Positions 1-8,581 of a stretch of 11,376 bases of DNA are shown one piece after another. This stretch comes from CAYVDH01 sp964450355 (GTDB lineage Bacteria; Bacteroidota; Bacteroidia; NS11-12g; UBA955). Each line of letters starts with the position of its first letter. Within the stretch, counting starts at the first letter, position 1. Where the stretch lies: NCBI GenBank assembly GCA_964450355.1, contig CAYVDH010000115.1, positions 1-11,376 on the forward strand, written 5' to 3'. Both the position numbers and the translations under genes were made by a program. A model generated the notes under the pieces. It ran no database searches. It was not told where the DNA came from and saw only the letters and a program-made list of their open reading frames with translations.

Positions 1-1260
1 ATCTGAATTAAATTGAAACTTAAAATCATAAGTTAAAATACTCATTAAGAAATTTCTAAATGAGGAGAAATGATTCCTAATATTGTTTCTTTCTTCAATT
101 GTTAGACCTGCATTAAATTCAGGATTATTGCTCAATAAACCAATTATTGACTTGCAAGTATGTTCTAACAACTTGTCGTTTTCTGTTAAGAAAATAATAT
201 CACCTGACACTTGACCAGCGCATTTGTAAAAATAAACGTTGGCAAATAAATAGTAAAGCATAGTTGATTTACCACTACCTGCTTGACCGTTTATGTATGA
301 CGGAAATTTAAAATTATTTAGAAAATGAACTTGTTCAGGAAGCAGAGATAAATTATGAGAACCATCAAATCTTTGAATTGCTAACCACAATTCGTCATTT
401 TCATTTGTAACAATCCACTTTGGATAAGCTCGAAAGGCATCTTTACTTATGTTTAAAACATTTCCTTTGACTGTGCCGCCTTCTTTGCTCAAATTGCTTA
501 TAGCTTTATCCCATCTTTCCTTTTGTTCCTTTAAATGCGCTCCATCATATAATACAATCTTTTTGCCTTCGGCATCATTAAACTCGCTATAAATTATACC
601 AACGTTGAATGGCGCATATACAGCACTGTAAATTTGATCCTTCTCATCTAGTAAATTTAAAATTACTTTTGAATATTTATTTGGTTCTAGAATTGCTCTT
701 AAAGTATCACGGAAAAAAATGACATGCTTTTCTTGCAGGCCACCTACTGATCTATTGTTCGAATAAAGTACCCAAGCCTCTCTTTCATAAATATCAAAAT
801 TTAAAGAGATTTTGAAATCTGATAGCCACTTCGTAAGGTCAGCTGGTAGAGGCAATTTCTTTTTATCAGTCAGTTTGAATGCAGCAATGTAATCGTTTGT
901 AAAAGCGGTCATTTCTTCTTTGAGTAAGGGGTTTTGAGATTGCCAATCACCTGACCTTAATAAAGGATGTGTAACACTACCCCAAAAGTAATCAAAACTT
1001 TTTTTTGAAATATATTCTCTAACAAACAGAACATGTACACGATCGCCATTTATTTCAACCCTTTCTGACTGAATAATTATCCGACAAGTAAGCGCACCAT
1101 GGAACTTCAATACTAAAATCCCTTTTGTGTATGAATCAATAGAATTTAATAATTCTGGTTTATCGATGAAGCGGAGCTCACTTATCTTTTTATAAATGTG
1201 CTGCTTTTTCGATTCGTCAACAGATTTTTCAAATGACTTTGTATAATGGATAAAATTCAT
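1..1260 (-). CDS. RelE-like / superfamily 1 (UvrD-like) helicase, C-terminal part beyond left edge
   Basis: I translated this frame by hand: it is open for 420 residues from an ATG at 1260-1258 to the left edge with no stop, so the gene is partial at its 3' end. Residues 322-333 carry a Walker A loop, INGQAGSGKST, preceded by LLPEQ (306-310), which resembles a Q-motif. IIFLTENDKLLEHT (356-369) follows and looks like helicase motif Ia. This order fits UvrD/Rep-type superfamily 1 helicases; the Walker B and later motifs would lie outside the window. Residues 1-95 resemble the RelE/ParE toxin fold: a helical start (YTKSFEKSV), then beta-like segments GILVLKFHG, TCRIII and RVHVLFVREYI. Residues 100-300 have no motif I recognise. 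The gene starts 37 bp after the hsdS stop on the same strand, with an A-rich leader and no promoter I can point to, so it is probably the last or a later gene of the restriction operon. The helicase call is fairly firm; the RelE-like call is inference from pattern. Confidence 0.75.
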   Translation of the reverse strand, partial: MNFIHYTKSFEKSVDESKKQHIYKKISELRFIDKPELLNSIDSYTKGILVLKFHGALTCRIIIQSERVEINGDRVHVLFVREYISKKSFDYFWGSVTHPLLRSGDWQSQNPLLKEEMTAFTNDYIAAFKLTDKKKLPLPADLTKWLSDFKISLNFDIYEREAWVLYSNNRSVGGLQEKHVIFFRDTLRAILEPNKYSKVILNLLDEKDQIYSAVYAPFNVGIIYSEFNDAEGKKIVLYDGAHLKEQKERWDKAISNLSKEGGTVKGNVLNISKDAFRAYPKWIVTNENDELWLAIQRFDGSHNLSLLPEQVHFLNNFKFPSYINGQAGSGKSTMLYYLFANVYFYKCAGQVSGDIIFLTENDKLLEHTCKSIIGLLSNNPEFNAGLTIEERNNIRNHFSSFRNFLMSILTYDFKFQFNSD

Positions 1261-1297
1261 TTTAATTATTTATGTTTTGTTTGTTAGTTTTTAAATA

Positions 1298-2638
1298 TTA
1301 TTTCACGTTCTTCTTATATTCAGTTTTTGGCTCAGCAGCCATTGATAATTCCATTTCTGTTTCATCACCCACCTTCACCTGCCCATTCATCAACATCGGT
1401 AGCAACCAATCTCGAAGTTCTGTCAGTTTTTGGTTTTCTTTTGCGGTCATATAAATTCTATTAGCAATTGGCAAGTAAAAATCATCGAACTGCTTCATTA
1501 AATTTGTTGGAGGCAACTCTGTTTGGTACCTGTTAACTCCATCAAGATTAAGGTGTAATACTATTGTACCTGTTGCAAACCATTTTATGTAATTGTGATA
1601 ATGAGCAGAATTGAATAACATCATTAAGAAAGAATAAGGTATGCTCTCCGAAAGTATTTTCGCAATATCCATTGAAAAAACTAAATGTTCTTTATAGTAG
1701 TCGGGAACTAAAATTGCTCTACCAATAATATCTGCGTTTCTTGTTACATCAGTAGCAGCAATTAAAAGGTCTCCAGATTTTACAATATTCTTTTCCGTGA
1801 ATTTGCCTGAATATGTTTTAACTCCTTCTGATTTATAGGTGCCATCTAGATTAAATGAATTCAAATTTATCATTGGTATTCCGTCTCCGTTGATTTCTTT
1901 ACTTGTATATGAAATACCTCTTTGAATTTCAATTTCAGTTCGTAAAAATTTCACTTCCCACCCCTGCGGAATCTCCCTCTTCAACTCCTCATTCCAACCC
2001 ATTTTACCGCCACTGTTTTTGTAGGGCTTGCCGTTTTTATCAGGAAAATCAAACTGTACAAACCAATAATCGTATATCGTTTTTGCCATCGCTTCTAACT
2101 CGGTATTGATGCGGTTGTTGAGTTCAATTTTGGAATCTAAGGCATTGATAATTTTAGATAATCCTTTGTAGTTAATGGCATCACTAATAGGAATTAATAC
2201 GTCAGCTACGTGTGCTGTATTAATAACACCCTGCACAGAGCCTTTAACAACCCCTAAAATTTGCTTCTTCACAAAAGGGCTATCAAAATAATATTTCAAA
2301 AGGTTTGACTCTAATTTATTCTGGTCAGGTTCAATTATTACTGCATTTAGTACTTGGGCATCGAATTCTTCTTTAAAAACATTTGCCTTTCCATTTTCAC
2401 CATGTCTAGCGATAATTAAGTCACCTTTTTTTATTTGAGATTTTTTATTCTTAATGTGAAACTCTTTAGTAACATACTTTAAGCTTGAATAATTTATACC
2501 TAACTCATCGATATCAGTTGTTCTAATTAAGGGCACACCGTTTTCCCTTTCACAATAGTATTCGTTTATTGATCCAACAAAACCAACTTTTACTCTAGTT
2601 ACTAATTCCGAAAGTTTAGTTAATTTAAAATTATTCAT
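1298..2638 (-). CDS. hsdS: Type I restriction-modification specificity subunit HsdS
   Basis: The 446-residue protein is the DNA-recognition subunit. In the family, two target-recognition domains each read one half of a bipartite asymmetric site, and conserved helices hold the two HsdM subunits at a fixed distance. Here TRD1 covers about residues 1-150 and the central helical spacer about 155-195 (ELNNRINTELEAMAKTIYDY). The family-typical linker GWNEELKREIPQGW follows at 214-227, then TRD2 at about 225-378. The second helical region at about 380-415 ends in LRDWLLPMLMNGQV (408-421), a common HsdS ending. The length is usual for a two-TRD HsdS and nothing is truncated. The ATG (2638-2636) lies inside the end of hsdM with an 8-bp overlap, which points to translational coupling. 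The linker coding DNA is much richer in G+C than the two TRD segments sampled, consistent with exchange of recognition domains. The target sequence cannot be read from the protein. Confidence 0.96.
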   Translation of the reverse strand: MNNFKLTKLSELVTRVKVGFVGSINEYYCERENGVPLIRTTDIDELGINYSSLKYVTKEFHIKNKKSQIKKGDLIIARHGENGKANVFKEEFDAQVLNAVIIEPDQNKLESNLLKYYFDSPFVKKQILGVVKGSVQGVINTAHVADVLIPISDAINYKGLSKIINALDSKIELNNRINTELEAMAKTIYDYWFVQFDFPDKNGKPYKNSGGKMGWNEELKREIPQGWEVKFLRTEIEIQRGISYTSKEINGDGIPMINLNSFNLDGTYKSEGVKTYSGKFTEKNIVKSGDLLIAATDVTRNADIIGRAILVPDYYKEHLVFSMDIAKILSESIPYSFLMMLFNSAHYHNYIKWFATGTIVLHLNLDGVNRYQTELPPTNLMKQFDDFYLPIANRIYMTAKENQKLTELRDWLLPMLMNGQVKVGDETEMELSMAAEPKTEYKKNVK

Positions 2639-4256
2639 ACTTCAATCCATTTAATTGTTTCTGAATTTCTTTTTCCAATGTTTTTGAGTCGAAAAAAAGA
2701 TTGTCTAAGTTGGTTTTAAATCCGTTCATTTTCGACTCAAATTCCTTCGGAGTAATATCAGAATATTCAATCTTTACCTCAAAATATTGTCCCGCACTAA
2801 AGCTGTAGTTTTTTTCTTTTATCTGTTCGTAAGAAACTACAACTGAAAAATCCTCTTTGGCTTCGTGCTTATTAAATGTTTCGATAATTAATTGTTCTTC
2901 GGTATCTGAAAGCAAGGTTTTTTGGTTCTTGCCTTCTTTTACGGTGGTCCCGAGTTTAGAAGCATCCATCAAAACAATATCACCTTTTGTATTGGCTTTG
3001 TCCAAAAACAAAATACTTACGTTGGTGCCTGTGGTGGCAAAAATATTGCTTGGCATGGTCACTACACCACGTAGCATTTTTTGTTCAACTAATCTTTCCC
3101 GTATCTTCTTTTCAATACCGCTTTGCGCCGTAATAAAACCCGTAGGCACTACAATAGCCGCTTTGCCTTTATTGGATAGCGAAAAAATGATGTGCTGAAT
3201 AAACAATGGGTAAATCGCCATCTTGTCTTTATCCTTTTTCGGGATATTCGGAAAACCCGCAAAAAAACGTTCGTTGTTTTGCTTCGTGTCCAAATCGGCA
3301 ACATAATCACTAAAGTCCAACTTAAACGGAGGATTAGAAACAATGAAATCAAAGTTCATCAGCTTTTCACCTAACTTATGAAAAGGTGTCTTGATAGTAT
3401 TGCCCTGTATGATGTTTTGAATGGAATGTACAAGGTTGTTTAATATCAAATTTAATCGCAACATACTGCTCGATTTTTGAGAAATATCCTGCGAGTAAAT
3501 GGTACAACGGTCTTCGCCAATGGCATGTGCCAAATTCATTAACAAAGTACCCGAACCTGCCGATGGATCGTAACAGGTTACATTGCTCACAGGCTTATCT
3601 ACCAATATGGAAGCCATTATTTTAGAAACCGCATGAGGCGTGTAATACTCGGCATATTTTCCACCACCGTCTTTGTTGTAATCTTTTATAAGGTATTCAA
3701 AAATAGTAGAGAAGAAATCGAATTTCTGATTAAAGATTTTCTCGAAACTAAAATTCACCAATTGGTTAATGATGGCCTTGCAAAAATTGTCTCGTTGGCT
3801 GCTGTCAGTAATGTAATTGCTTATTTCATCAAACAAAACAATCTTAGCACCTGTGCCTGTTTTAACTGAGAAAATATCGTTGTTGAAAATGGCAATGTCT
3901 CTTAGGGTATCATCAAAGAACTTCGCAAATTCTTCTTTGTCTTGTTTGTTGTAAAGGTTAGAAAGGAAATGTTCTCTTTTCAGTTTGGCACTGTCGGGGT
4001 TCATGCGTAGCAACAACATTTCGTATTGCTTATCGCTGTATTGTGCAATTTCTTTTTCCCAACTTTCAGCGGTTGCCAGTTTGGGGTCTAATTGTTTTAC
4101 TTCATATCCGAATTTATCGTTCATGAATTTATACAGAAACACCTGAGTAATGATTTTAAATTCATTGCCATCGTTTCCTAATCCATAAGAGGTACAAACA
4201 CCTTTCAGGTTATCAATCAGCTCTTTTGTTTGTGCCGTAAAATCTTGTGTTACCAT
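2631..4256 (-). CDS. hsdM: Type I restriction-modification N6-adenine methyltransferase HsdM
   Basis: The 541-residue protein is the modification subunit. It transfers a methyl group from S-adenosylmethionine to adenine N6 in the site chosen by HsdS, protecting self DNA, and is also needed for cleavage in the R2M2S1 complex. Residues 1-160 form the helical HsdM N-terminal domain (ITQVFLYKFMNDKFGYEV near 36-53). The catalytic domain begins with EYYTPHAV (203-210). AdoMet motif I is DPSAGSGTLL (230-239), and the catalytic motif IV of gamma-class adenine methylases is SNPPF (307-311). The C-terminal part (about 455-541) ends in a helical segment likely to contact HsdS. Length and all key motifs are normal, so it should be active. 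The ATG overlaps the hsdR stop by 7 bp (ATGGTAA), and its own stop lies within the hsdS start, so R, M and S form one coupled transcription unit. Confidence 0.97.
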   Translation of the reverse strand: MVTQDFTAQTKELIDNLKGVCTSYGLGNDGNEFKIITQVFLYKFMNDKFGYEVKQLDPKLATAESWEKEIAQYSDKQYEMLLLRMNPDSAKLKREHFLSNLYNKQDKEEFAKFFDDTLRDIAIFNNDIFSVKTGTGAKIVLFDEISNYITDSSQRDNFCKAIINQLVNFSFEKIFNQKFDFFSTIFEYLIKDYNKDGGGKYAEYYTPHAVSKIMASILVDKPVSNVTCYDPSAGSGTLLMNLAHAIGEDRCTIYSQDISQKSSSMLRLNLILNNLVHSIQNIIQGNTIKTPFHKLGEKLMNFDFIVSNPPFKLDFSDYVADLDTKQNNERFFAGFPNIPKKDKDKMAIYPLFIQHIIFSLSNKGKAAIVVPTGFITAQSGIEKKIRERLVEQKMLRGVVTMPSNIFATTGTNVSILFLDKANTKGDIVLMDASKLGTTVKEGKNQKTLLSDTEEQLIIETFNKHEAKEDFSVVVSYEQIKEKNYSFSAGQYFEVKIEYSDITPKEFESKMNGFKTNLDNLFFDSKTLEKEIQKQLNGLKYE

Positions 4257-7200
4257 GCTCTATTTCCTTGATATTCGTTCATATATTCTTTTACTAAACA
4301 GGTGTTGATATATTTGGCTGATTCGGGGTCGAGTTCAATTTTGTTTTTACCAAAACAGCCAATTACCATTTGAATCATTAGCTTGTCAAAATAGCTTTCA
4401 TTGATTAGCATTTGCGTATTTATCAATACTTTTTCATCTACTTGTTTTTTAATGTCCATCAGCGTTTCGCAAATTTCACTTTCTCGCTTGGAGATATTGC
4501 CTTTCTCTAAAATACGTTTGTGCATTCGGGCATACTTAGCATCGTTCTCATATTTTGCTTTTAGCAAATTGTTTTTGCGGTTGAGTTCGGTTACTTGGTC
4601 ATATATCTGTTGTAGCGAACCAATGTTGTTTCGCATATCTTCTTGTGTTATCTCGTCCAAATTCTTTTTGTCAAACAAGCGTTTCAATTCGTCATATAAA
4701 TTCACGAACTGCGGGTCGTTTTGGTCGAAGTTACCGCCCAAAGCTTCACGGGTTTTGCGAAGCATGTCTTTTAATTGGTCTGCAATTACCATTTCTTCTT
4801 CCGAAATTTTACGGAACATAAACAATACATTTTCCAAAGCTACATTCAGCAAATTGGTTGTGTCCATATTGTTTTCAATGTTGGCTTTCAGATTCAGTAA
4901 ATCCAAATGGCGTGAAGCCTCATTATAAAGTTGATTCAGTTTTTTGAAATCGACTTTCTCCAACAAATCAAAATGACCTTCTAAGCGAATAAGGTTGTAA
5001 ATGTTCTTGGCAATTTCTAAAGCCTTCTTAATTTCTAATACTTGCTTGCGGTCTTCAATCTGGCTGATTTGTTGGGAAAATACTTCAGCATTTTTCAAAT
5101 CATAATGAAACAACTTTTCCTTAATGATTTTTATTTCTTCTTCAATCTCTTCCTTTGATTTAAAGAGGTTGGAATAGTTTTGCATTTCATCACCCAGTTC
5201 GGCTTGCAATTCGTCAAAGTAGGCTTTGTTGGTAACATCAAACTCTTTGGTAATGTCGGCAAAATCTACCACATAGCCGTAACGGAATTTCTTATATGGT
5301 CGGTTTACTCTTGTGAGTGTTTGTAGCAGGTTATGATTTTTAATAACCCTGCCAATGTATAGTTTCTTTAATCGTTTGGCATCAAAACCAGTCAGCAACA
5401 TATTGTAAACAAACAGAATGTCAATCTTTCCATCTTTAAAATCATCAACTTCGTCTTTACGGTCGTCTTTTGAACCAATGTCATGCAGAATTAATGAAGC
5501 AACTAAGTTTTTGCTTTGGTCAACTTTATACATTCCATATTCAACAGCAGGTTCGACAGCCATCATATAAGGCTCAACTGTTTCTACCGTTTTTTGCGTT
5601 GGATTGTATTTGCAGATAAATATTTCAAATAATTTACGGGCTTGCTCGGCACTGTCGCAAACTACCATAGCACCAACAGAGTGGTCGCCAAAACGAATTC
5701 TACTTTTGATAAAATCCTGAACAATGTAATCAAGCATTGGCTCTGCAAATTTTGCATGAGCATAAATAACTCGTTTGTCGGCATCACCTTTTAGTATTTC
5801 AACTTCCTTTAATGCTTCTTTCAATTGAAACTTGTATGTTGTTTCTATGTCCTCACGAATGAGCTTTAAGGTGTAGCCATCAGCAATAGAGGCGTTGTAG
5901 TAATACTTGTGAATATAATCACCAAAAGTGGCTCGTGACGTTCGGTCATTGCCAATCAATGGAGTTCCCGTTAATCCAATCAAAATGGCGTTTCTGTCTG
6001 AACTAACCAAATTAGCTAAAAAACTTCCATCAGGGTCATAGCTCCTATGCACTTCATCCAAGAAATAAATTCGTTGTGTGTTAATATCGTAATCATTCGC
6101 TTTCAGCACATCGGTATCGTCTTTGAATTTCTGAATGTTTACAACTGTTATTTCTCTTTTGCCTGAAAGGTTGTGAATGGCTTGTCGGGTTCTGAAATTG
6201 CGAAGCAAATCGTCTTTGGAATTTACCGTATGCACAATTAAACCACGACTTGTAAATTCTCGTTTCGCTTGATTCATCAAATCAATGCGGTCAACTATAA
6301 AATAGAATTTCGGAACAATTCCTTTTTGCTGATAATAGTCTGTAAGGTATTTTACATTGTAATATGAAAGAGCTGTTTTTCCGCTGCCTTGTGTATGCCA
6401 AATAATTCCTTTCTTAATTCCATCATTTAGTTTGCGTTCAATGGCTTTGGTTGCAAACAATTGCGGATAACGCATGATGTGTTTTTCCAAACCTTTTTCT
6501 TCGTTCACATACGCAATGCTGTATTTCAAAATCATTGCAAATCTGTCTTTGCTAAATAGGGAAGTAAGAATGCGATTTGTTGGTGAGTTTGGTTCTTTGT
6601 TGGTAATAAATTCAGGCGAATGTTTGATGGCAGAAAGATTATTGTCTTTCAAAACCAAGTTTTCTAAATCATCATCTTCTGCTTGCAATAAACTTGATAA
6701 ATCAAATTTCTCTTCTTCTCTAAAACAGTTAAAGTTTGCAGAAGCATAAGAAGTAGAAGCATAAAATGCACCTTGAATCGGTTCAATAGATTCAATGTCG
6801 TATTCCATGTTATTGGAAAACACAAGGACTTGAGAGATATTGATAAACTTGCGGAACTTCTTATTCTTGATGCGAACATTGATGCGGTCTCTTTCTTGTA
6901 AGACTCCTTCTTGATTGTTTGGCTTTTTTACTTCCACAAAAGCCAAAGGCATTCCATTTATGAGTAATGTAATGTCAGGTCTGAATTCATCTTCACCGTT
7001 TTTGTAAGTGAGTTCAGTTACAACATGAAAAGAATTGTTATTGAAATCTTTGAAGTCAATTAATCTTGTGCCCGAAGTAGCAATAAGCATGTTGTAAAAT
7101 GCTTCACCTAAATCTTCATTGTCTAAAACCAAAGAAACATCTTCAAGCAATCTTTTGATGTTGCCTTGTTCCATTTCAGGATTGATGCGTTGAATACTTT

Positions 7201-7333
7201 CCTCAAAAATGTCTGTGAAAATATTGGAGTCAATATTCCATTTAGCCTTTGATAGCGAAACATATTTGTACCCTAGTCTGCACAGATGCATGATAGCAGG
7301 GATTTTTACTCTTGTATTTTCGTTAAAGGCCAT
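4250..7333 (-). CDS. hsdR: Type I restriction endonuclease subunit HsdR
   Basis: The 1027-residue protein is the motor and nuclease of the restriction complex: it pulls in unmodified DNA using ATP and cuts it at a distance. The N-terminal HsdR nuclease domain shows the PD-ExK pattern with RPD (D120) and EVKK (E134, K136), then a QxxxY-like helix region (QEGVLQERDR, 141-150). The translocase core has Walker A HTQGSGKT (313-320), the DEAD-like box DEVH (426-429) and motif III TGTP (455-458). It also has TGFDA (648-652) and motif VI TRVNRP (674-679). Residues about 740-1027 are helical and charged, as expected for the C-terminal HsdM-binding region. The length matches the family and no key residue is missing. 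It is the first gene of the operon: upstream lies a 217-bp spacer with a possible promoter, and downstream it overlaps hsdM by 7 bp. The ATG at 7333 is preceded by an A/C-rich stretch without a Shine-Dalgarno sequence. Confidence 0.97.
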   Translation of the reverse strand: MAFNENTRVKIPAIMHLCRLGYKYVSLSKAKWNIDSNIFTDIFEESIQRINPEMEQGNIKRLLEDVSLVLDNEDLGEAFYNMLIATSGTRLIDFKDFNNNSFHVVTELTYKNGEDEFRPDITLLINGMPLAFVEVKKPNNQEGVLQERDRINVRIKNKKFRKFINISQVLVFSNNMEYDIESIEPIQGAFYASTSYASANFNCFREEEKFDLSSLLQAEDDDLENLVLKDNNLSAIKHSPEFITNKEPNSPTNRILTSLFSKDRFAMILKYSIAYVNEEKGLEKHIMRYPQLFATKAIERKLNDGIKKGIIWHTQGSGKTALSYYNVKYLTDYYQQKGIVPKFYFIVDRIDLMNQAKREFTSRGLIVHTVNSKDDLLRNFRTRQAIHNLSGKREITVVNIQKFKDDTDVLKANDYDINTQRIYFLDEVHRSYDPDGSFLANLVSSDRNAILIGLTGTPLIGNDRTSRATFGDYIHKYYYNASIADGYTLKLIREDIETTYKFQLKEALKEVEILKGDADKRVIYAHAKFAEPMLDYIVQDFIKSRIRFGDHSVGAMVVCDSAEQARKLFEIFICKYNPTQKTVETVEPYMMAVEPAVEYGMYKVDQSKNLVASLILHDIGSKDDRKDEVDDFKDGKIDILFVYNMLLTGFDAKRLKKLYIGRVIKNHNLLQTLTRVNRPYKKFRYGYVVDFADITKEFDVTNKAYFDELQAELGDEMQNYSNLFKSKEEIEEEIKIIKEKLFHYDLKNAEVFSQQISQIEDRKQVLEIKKALEIAKNIYNLIRLEGHFDLLEKVDFKKLNQLYNEASRHLDLLNLKANIENNMDTTNLLNVALENVLFMFRKISEEEMVIADQLKDMLRKTREALGGNFDQNDPQFVNLYDELKRLFDKKNLDEITQEDMRNNIGSLQQIYDQVTELNRKNNLLKAKYENDAKYARMHKRILEKGNISKRESEICETLMDIKKQVDEKVLINTQMLINESYFDKLMIQMVIGCFGKNKIELDPESAKYINTCLVKEYMNEYQGNRAW

Positions 7334-7550
7334 GATTTAGTTTAGGTGTTTTCTTAGAATAAAATAAATTAACTTAAATTCAAATCTATTTAATGAAAGT
7401 TTAGCAACAAGCATTTGATTCTTCAATGTTAATTTACTTGTATTTTTGAAATAGTTAGCGTTCAAAACAATTTATATTTAATTGAAATATGGACAAAAGT
7501 AATAAAACTTAACCATAAAAAATGAAAATTTTATATTAGTGCATTGTCTT
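7334..7550. other. Spacer between primase gene and hsdR, leader of the restriction operon
   Basis: The 217 bp contain no open frame worth calling. They separate the end of the primase gene from the start of hsdR on the same strand, so they hold the 3' end of one unit and the likely promoter and leader of the next. I looked for a strong GC-rich hairpin followed by T residues after the primase stop and found none. A weak imperfect palindrome, with CAATT and AATTG arms around an A/T core, lies near 7468-7484. The spacer is also where base composition changes, from very AT-rich element genes to the less AT-rich hsdR and hsdM genes, so a junction may lie in or near it. Confidence 0.6.
7494..7501 (-). 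promoter_or_regulatory. Possible Bacteroidota -7 element for hsdR
   Basis: Read on the minus strand, this octamer is TACTTTTG, an exact match to the TAnnTTTG consensus of Bacteroidota sigma-ABfr promoters. It would leave an untranslated leader of roughly 155 nt before the hsdR ATG. No convincing TTG or TTTG -33 element lies at the usual distance upstream, so the site is only a candidate. An octamer like this is not rare in DNA so rich in A and T. Confidence 0.3.
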
Positions 7551-8567
7551 TTAATCTATTGTAACATTTTGCAATGTATTATTATCCTCAAAATGAATGT
7601 ACTCTAAAATGGGATATTCAATCAAACTGCCATCTTCATTTATAGCTCTTCCATTCTCATTGGTTTTTAGGATATAATCAGCAATATCAAAGCCTTCGTT
7701 TAAATCGTCTTCACACGCTTTGGATTCAAGTATTTTAGAAACAACAATATTTAAACCCATTTTTTGTTTTATCTCTTCAGCTTTTTTGCACCAATATTTA
7801 TATTGTTTTAAATCAGGATAAAGAATTATTTCTCTACCTTTTAATGCTTCAAATTTATCAATATGTAATCCATTTGCACTACCACAAGCCAACCATACTT
7901 TGTCAGGCATATAGGCATAACAAACAATTGCTGTTTTTTCGCTTTCAACAATAGCAATTGGCATGTCTAAATAGTGATTTAGTAAATGTTCTCCAAAAAA
8001 ACATTGTTTCAGATTAAATTCATCAATCAATTGCTTTTTTATCAATTGGTTGCTTACTGATTGAATAAAGTTTGTTCTACTAAATTGCTCTTTTTCATAA
8101 AGCATTATTTTTCCAAATCTGATATTTTGGTTAATGTCTATCTGCCAAAACACATTTGCGCCAGGTCGGCTGTTAGAATTACCAACTTGATATATCTTAC
8201 AAAGAGTGTTTGCCAATCCCATTCCAAACAACTTAATTAAATGATTAACGAAATGGTTTTTTTTATAGTTGCAATTTATAGATAAATTTAAATATTTGAC
8301 ATGAATGTAGCTAGCAGGTTTAATTTCGTTAATTCTGGGTTTATATGCTGTTTTATAAGAATTAATATTGAATTGTGTGTTGCATTCAAAATATTGCTTA
8401 GGAGTAAAATGAAAACCACATTTGTTAATGCGGTCACAAATTCCAACATCTTCATTTAGTTCATCAAACGAATCAACATGAATATACCTTGTAAACCTTC
8501 TTTGTTGATTACAACTAGGGCACTTATATTTTTTTTTATTCGGTCGATTGTCGAGTGTGAAATTCAT
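7551..8567 (-). CDS. Zinc-finger and Toprim-like primase protein of a mobile element (DUF6371-like)
   Basis: The 338-residue protein has a zinc-ribbon-like start: C16-x2-C19 (CPSC), then C44 and C50 followed by GFHFTPKQYF (51-60). The cysteine spacing and the tPKQYF ending are what I recall from DUF6371 proteins of Bacteroidota. A middle segment has FWQID (140-144) and RFGKIMLY (150-157). The C-terminal half looks Toprim-like: IVESEKTA with E208 (206-213), ACGSANGL (227-234) and ILYPD (248-252) in place of the DxD, then GFDIADYI (292-299). Toprim folds of this kind occur in DnaG-type primases, so the likely role is priming replication of the mobile element after excision or transfer. The repeat cluster lies immediately upstream and the VapE gene beyond it, which supports a replication module. 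The Toprim acidic pattern is only partly visible by eye, so catalytic activity is inferred. The ATG at 8567 is preceded by an A-rich leader. Confidence 0.75.
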   Translation of the reverse strand: MNFTLDNRPNKKKYKCPSCNQQRRFTRYIHVDSFDELNEDVGICDRINKCGFHFTPKQYFECNTQFNINSYKTAYKPRINEIKPASYIHVKYLNLSINCNYKKNHFVNHLIKLFGMGLANTLCKIYQVGNSNSRPGANVFWQIDINQNIRFGKIMLYEKEQFSRTNFIQSVSNQLIKKQLIDEFNLKQCFFGEHLLNHYLDMPIAIVESEKTAIVCYAYMPDKVWLACGSANGLHIDKFEALKGREIILYPDLKQYKYWCKKAEEIKQKMGLNIVVSKILESKACEDDLNEGFDIADYILKTNENGRAINEDGSLIEYPILEYIHFEDNNTLQNVTID

Positions 8568-8581
8568 TTAGTTTTTGAAAT

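Noticed and set aside
1261..1297. Possible terminator or promoter between hsdS and the helicase gene
   Set aside because: The 37 bp are almost all A and T with no hairpin and no TAnnTTTG, so continued transcription is more likely.
2857..3198. 113-residue open frame on the plus strand
   Set aside because: Antisense to hsdM, which has clear family motifs through the same bases.
4401..4928. 175-residue open frame on the plus strand
   Set aside because: It lies wholly antisense to hsdR, has a Ser/Phe/Ile-rich composition typical of the complement of a charged helical coding region, and shows no motif.
7468..7484. Imperfect palindrome CAATT...AATTG upstream of hsdR
   Set aside because: Five-base A/T-rich arms are expected by chance in DNA of this composition, and there is no second copy or matching regulator gene.
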